Assembly (NCBI GenBank): GCA_009668225.1
Contig: WJYK01000004.1
Coordinates: forward strand, 1-64,000
DNA: 64,000 bases
Direction: 5' to 3'
From: Enterobacteriaceae bacterium RIT693
Lineage (GTDB): Bacteria; Pseudomonadota; Gammaproteobacteria; Enterobacterales; Enterobacteriaceae
Part shown: piece after piece, positions 61,041-64,000 of the stretch
Layout: each line of letters starts with the position of its first letter
How positions within the stretch are numbered: the first letter of the stretch is position 1
Position numbers and translations under genes: made by a program
The notes under the pieces: model-generated
The model's input: only the letters and a program-made list of their open reading frames with translations
Told to the model about the DNA's origin: nothing
Database searches by the model: none

Positions 61041-62528
61041 ATGCGCTATATCAGGATCCATAAACAGGATAACGTTGCGGTCGCTCTGGTGGATATGGAG
61101 GAGGGCGAAGGGATTGGTACTCTGCCGGACAGCTTCAGGCTGCGCCAGCCGATCGCCCGTGGCCACAAGTTCGCGCTTCGTGGCATTGCTGAAGGTGAAA
61201 ACGTCGTGAAGTACGGCCTGCCAATAGGCCATGCGCTTTGCGGTATAGAAGCCGGGGAACATCTGCACTCCCACAACCTGCGCACCAACCTTAGCGATGT
61301 GGATGAGTATCGCTATCAGCCCGATATTGCTGAGGAGAGTAAACCTTTCGGCGATCGTGAGGTGAACATCTATCGCCGCAGTAGCGGCGCGGTTGGCGTA
61401 CGTAACGAGCTGTGGATCCTGCCCACCGTGGGGTGCGTTAACGGCATTGCGCGCCAGATGCTGAGCCGTTTCCTGCAGCAGACGGGCAATGCGCCAGATG
61501 TCGACGGCGCGTGGCTTTTCAGCCATCAGTTTGGCTGTTCTCAGCTTGGCGACGATCATCTCAACACCCGCACCATGCTGCAAAACATGGTACATCATCC
61601 TAATGCAGGGGCGGTGCTGGTGGTGGGGCTGGGCTGCGAGAATAACCAGATTGAGGCTTTTCGCGAAACCTTAGGAGAGTACGAACAAAGTCGCGTTCGC
61701 TTTATGGCGCTGCAACAGCAGGACGATGAAGTTGAAGCGGGGCTTGAGCACCTTCATGCTCTTTATGAGGTGATGCGCCATGACAGGCGTGAGCCGGGCA
61801 AGCTGAGCGAGCTGAAATTTGGCCTCGAATGCGGCGGTTCGGACGGTCTTTCCGGCATTACCGCGAACCCGATGCTGGGCCGCTTCTCCGACTATATCGT
61901 GGCGAACGGCGGCACCACGGTGCTGACGGAAGTGCCGGAAATGTTTGGCGCGGAGAGGCTGCTGATGAGCCACTGCCGTGACGAAGCCACGTTTGATAAA
62001 ACGGTGGCGATGGTCAACGACTTCAAGCGTTACTTCATCGAACACCACCAGCCTATTTACGAAAACCCATCGCCGGGCAACAAAGCGGGCGGGATCACGA
62101 CGCTCGAAGAAAAATCGCTCGGCTGCACGCAGAAGGCCGGTGAAAGCCAGATCGTTGACGTTCTTCGCTATGGCGAAAGGTTAAAACAGCCGGGATTAAA
62201 CCTGCTGAGCGCGCCGGGTAACGATGCGGTAGCGACCAGCGCTTTAGCGGGAGCGGGGTGCCACATGGTGCTGTTTAGCACCGGGCGCGGTACGCCATAC
62301 GGCGGCTTTGTACCGACGGTGAAAATTGCCACTAACAGCGAGCTGGCGGTGAAGAAACCGCACTGGATAGATTTTGATGCGGGAAAACTGCTGCACGGTA
62401 GCACGATGCCCGAGCTGCTGGAGCAGTTTATTGATGTGATTGTTGAGAAAGTGAACGGCGCGCCAACCTGTAACGAGAAAAATGATTTTCGCGAGCTGGC
62501 GCTGTTTAAAAGTGGCGTAACGCTCTGA
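61041..62528 (+). CDS. uxaA: Altronate dehydratase UxaA
   Basis: Iron- or manganese-dependent dehydratase that turns D-altronate into 2-keto-3-deoxygluconate in the galacturonate pathway. The protein is 495 aa, identical in length to E. coli: an N-terminal SAF domain (about 1-90; GLPIGHALCGIEAGEHLH) and the UxaA/GarD catalytic domain (LPTVGCVNGIARQ, FGLECGGSDGLSGI). UxaB, the tagaturonate reductase needed between UxaC and UxaA, is not in the window. Confidence 0.97.
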   Translation: MRYIRIHKQDNVAVALVDMEEGEGIGTLPDSFRLRQPIARGHKFALRGIAEGENVVKYGLPIGHALCGIEAGEHLHSHNLRTNLSDVDEYRYQPDIAEESKPFGDREVNIYRRSSGAVGVRNELWILPTVGCVNGIARQMLSRFLQQTGNAPDVDGAWLFSHQFGCSQLGDDHLNTRTMLQNMVHHPNAGAVLVVGLGCENNQIEAFRETLGEYEQSRVRFMALQQQDDEVEAGLEHLHALYEVMRHDRREPGKLSELKFGLECGGSDGLSGITANPMLGRFSDYIVANGGTTVLTEVPEMFGAERLLMSHCRDEATFDKTVAMVNDFKRYFIEHHQPIYENPSPGNKAGGITTLEEKSLGCTQKAGESQIVDVLRYGERLKQPGLNLLSAPGNDAVATSALAGAGCHMVLFSTGRGTPYGGFVPTVKIATNSELAVKKPHWIDFDAGKLLHGSTMPELLEQFIDVIVEKVNGAPTCNEKNDFRELALFKSGVTL

Positions 62529-62529
62529 T

Positions 62530-62550
62530 CTCCCCGCACAGAGCGGGGAG
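62530..62550. terminator. Hairpin between convergent uxaA and sstT
   Basis: CTCCCCGC/GCGGGGAG stem with loop ACAGA and no clear T run, in the 30-nt gap. Confidence 0.55.
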
Positions 62551-62558
62551 TGTCGGGA

Positions 62559-63803
62559 TTAACTACGCAGCGGATCGGCCTTCGCCAGACGAGCATCTTC
62601 TGCCTGGCAAACGGCTGCGGTAAAGATAACGTCCGTCGAGGAGTTCAGCGCGGTTTCGCAGGAGTCCTGCAGTACCCCGATGATGAAACCTACGGCGACG
62701 ACCTGCATGGCAATTTCATTCGGAATGCCAAACATGCCACAGGCCAGCGGGATCAACAGCAGAGAGCCGCCCGCCACGCCGGAAGCACCGCAGGCGCACA
62801 GCGAAGCCACAACGCTCAGCAGCAGCGCTGTGGGCAGGTCTACCGGCACGCCCAGCGTATGTACCGCAGCGAGCGTCAGCACCGTAATCGTGATAGCGGC
62901 CCCGGCCATATTGATGGTTGCTCCCAGCGGAATCGACACCGAATATGTATCGCGATCCAGGTTCATTTTCTGACACATGCTCATGTTTACCGGGATGTTA
63001 GCTGCCGAGCTGCGGGTAAAGAACGCCGTGACGCCGCTTTCGCGCAGGCAGGCCAGCACCAGCGGATACGGATTGCGGCGAGTCGTGATAAACACCAGCA
63101 GCGGGTTGATGATAAGCGCCACGCCGAACATGCAGCCCAGCAGCACCAGCAACAGCTGGGCATAGCTCCAGAGCGTAGAGAAACCTGTTGTGGCAAGCGT
63201 TGAGGCCACAAGCCCAAAGATCCCGATGGGCGCAAAGCGGATAACCACCTTCACGATAAAGGTCACCGCGTCAGACAAATCGTTCACCAGGCTTTTGGTG
63301 GTTTCGCTACCGTGACGTAGGGCAAAGCCCAGACCCACCGCCCAGACCAGAATGCCGATGTAGTTGGCGTTCAGCAGGGCGTTTATCGGGTTGGCAATGA
63401 GGCTTATTAGCAGGCCGTGTATCACCTCGACGATCCCTGACGGCGGAGTTATGTCCGTGGCGCTGCTGGTCAGGTGAAGCGTAGAAGGGAACATGAAGCT
63501 CACGACGACCGCCGTCAGGGCGGCGGAGAAGGTACCCAGCAGGTAAAGCACCAGTATTGGGCGAATGTTGGTTTTTTGCCCGTGCTGGTGGTTAGCGATG
63601 GAGGCCATTACCAGCGTAAAGACGAGTACCGGCGCCACGGCTTTTAGCGCGCCGACGAACAGCGTGCCGAGCAGGCCGGTTGCAATGGCGGCGGGTTTGG
63701 AGACCAGCGCGAGCAGAATGCCCAGCACCAGGCCAACGAGAATTTGTTTTACGAGGCTGCCGCGGGCAAAGCGCTGCAGTAGTCCAGAAGCTTGCGAACT
63801 CAT
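62559..63803 (-). CDS. sstT: Sodium:serine/threonine symporter SstT
   Basis: Glutamate-transporter-fold (DAACS) sodium symporter for L-serine and L-threonine. The protein is 414 aa, the E. coli length, with about eight membrane helices plus two re-entrant loops; the serine-rich [12 protein letters not shown] and [12 protein letters not shown] segments are the substrate and sodium sites. I took the ATG at 63803; a longer upstream frame is not supported. In E. coli ygjV lies between it and uxaA; here it is absent. Confidence 0.96.
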   Translation of the reverse strand: MSSQASGLLQRFARGSLVKQILVGLVLGILLALVSKPAAIATGLLGTLFVGALKAVAPVLVFTLVMASIANHQHGQKTNIRPILVLYLLGTFSAALTAVVVSFMFPSTLHLTSSATDITPPSGIVEVIHGLLISLIANPINALLNANYIGILVWAVGLGFALRHGSETTKSLVNDLSDAVTFIVKVVIRFAPIGIFGLVASTLATTGFSTLWSYAQLLLVLLGCMFGVALIINPLLVFITTRRNPYPLVLACLRESGVTAFFTRSSAANIPVNMSMCQKMNLDRDTYSVSIPLGATINMAGAAITITVLTLAAVHTLGVPVDLPTALLLSVVASLCACGASGVAGGSLLLIPLACGMFGIPNEIAMQVVAVGFIIGVLQDSCETALNSSTDVIFTAAVCQAEDARLAKADPLRS

Positions 63804-64000
63804 GAATACCTTCCTGTGTTTCAGTGATGTCGTGCCGTTCCGCGCGCGTAGTGGGCTACGTCTGTGCGGTTGTAAGAAAATGTGTTTGCCCGATGAGTAT
63901 AAGGAAAAGCGGCGAAGGAAAAAGCATTTTGCGCTGGAATTGCGCTCAGCGTTAGGTTTCATAACTGATGATTAACATCTGTGTGACATATTCAGCAATT

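Overview
The window is chromosomal DNA of a member of the Enterobacteriaceae. Almost every gene matches a known Escherichia coli K-12 gene in length, motifs and order. It follows the 95-96 min region (queG to mpl) for about 52 kb. It then joins directly to a block that in E. coli lies near 70 min (yhaH-yqjGF-yqjKEDC-mzrA-yqjA-exuR-exuT-uxaCA-sstT). An ERIC (IRU) repeat supports the enterobacterial assignment. I cannot name the genus; it differs from E. coli in gene content, and a plant- or insect-associated genus is possible.

Layout. 31-13096: queG and nnr are divergent, then comes the tsaE-amiB-mutL-miaA-hfq-hflX-hflK-hflC superoperon, yjeT and purA. 13275-20813: nsrR-rnr-rlmB, aidB, and the small envelope/stress genes yjfN, bsmA, yjfP and yjfY. 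The E. coli yjfIJKLMC and ula clusters are absent here. 21161-26816: the rpsF-priB-rpsR-rplI ribosomal operon, ytfB, an ERIC element, fklB, cycA, and ytfE with an NsrR operator. 27060-36025: a Tsr-like chemoreceptor with a sigma-28 promoter, ytfF with an extra AraC-type regulator, qorB/qorR, cpdB, cysQ, ytfJ and ytfK. 36086-40682: ytfL and msrA, which are neighbours in E. coli, are separated here by two unfamiliar genes (37743-39998). 40898-51843: tamA-tamB-ytfP, ppa, a second sigma-28-driven chemoreceptor where E. coli has ytfQRT-yjfF, fbp and mpl. 51895-63803: the transposed yhaH-to-sstT block, carrying the hexuronate catabolism genes exuR, exuT, uxaC and uxaA.

The most interesting part is the two-gene islet between ytfL and msrA. 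Each gene is preceded by a close match to the hrp box (GGAACC-N15/16-CCACNNA), the promoter element read by the type III secretion sigma factor HrpL. Both proteins begin with a Ser/Ala-rich N-terminus like those of type III effectors. The first (444 aa) I cannot assign. The second (282 aa) carries a short leucine-rich-repeat block followed by a domain whose residue pattern (Thr174, Cys180, His195, then a VGAN...NV...G...LGN pattern) resembles CheD-type glutamine deamidases, a fold also reported for the effector HopAF1. This makes the pair candidate type III effectors. No secretion apparatus, hrpL gene or mobile element is visible in the window, so the machinery would have to be encoded elsewhere.

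Other links between genes: NsrR (13275-13700) probably represses ytfE through the operator at 26841-26863. The two chemoreceptors carry textbook FliA promoters, which implies a motile organism. ExuR probably controls exuR, exuT and uxaCA together with CRP.
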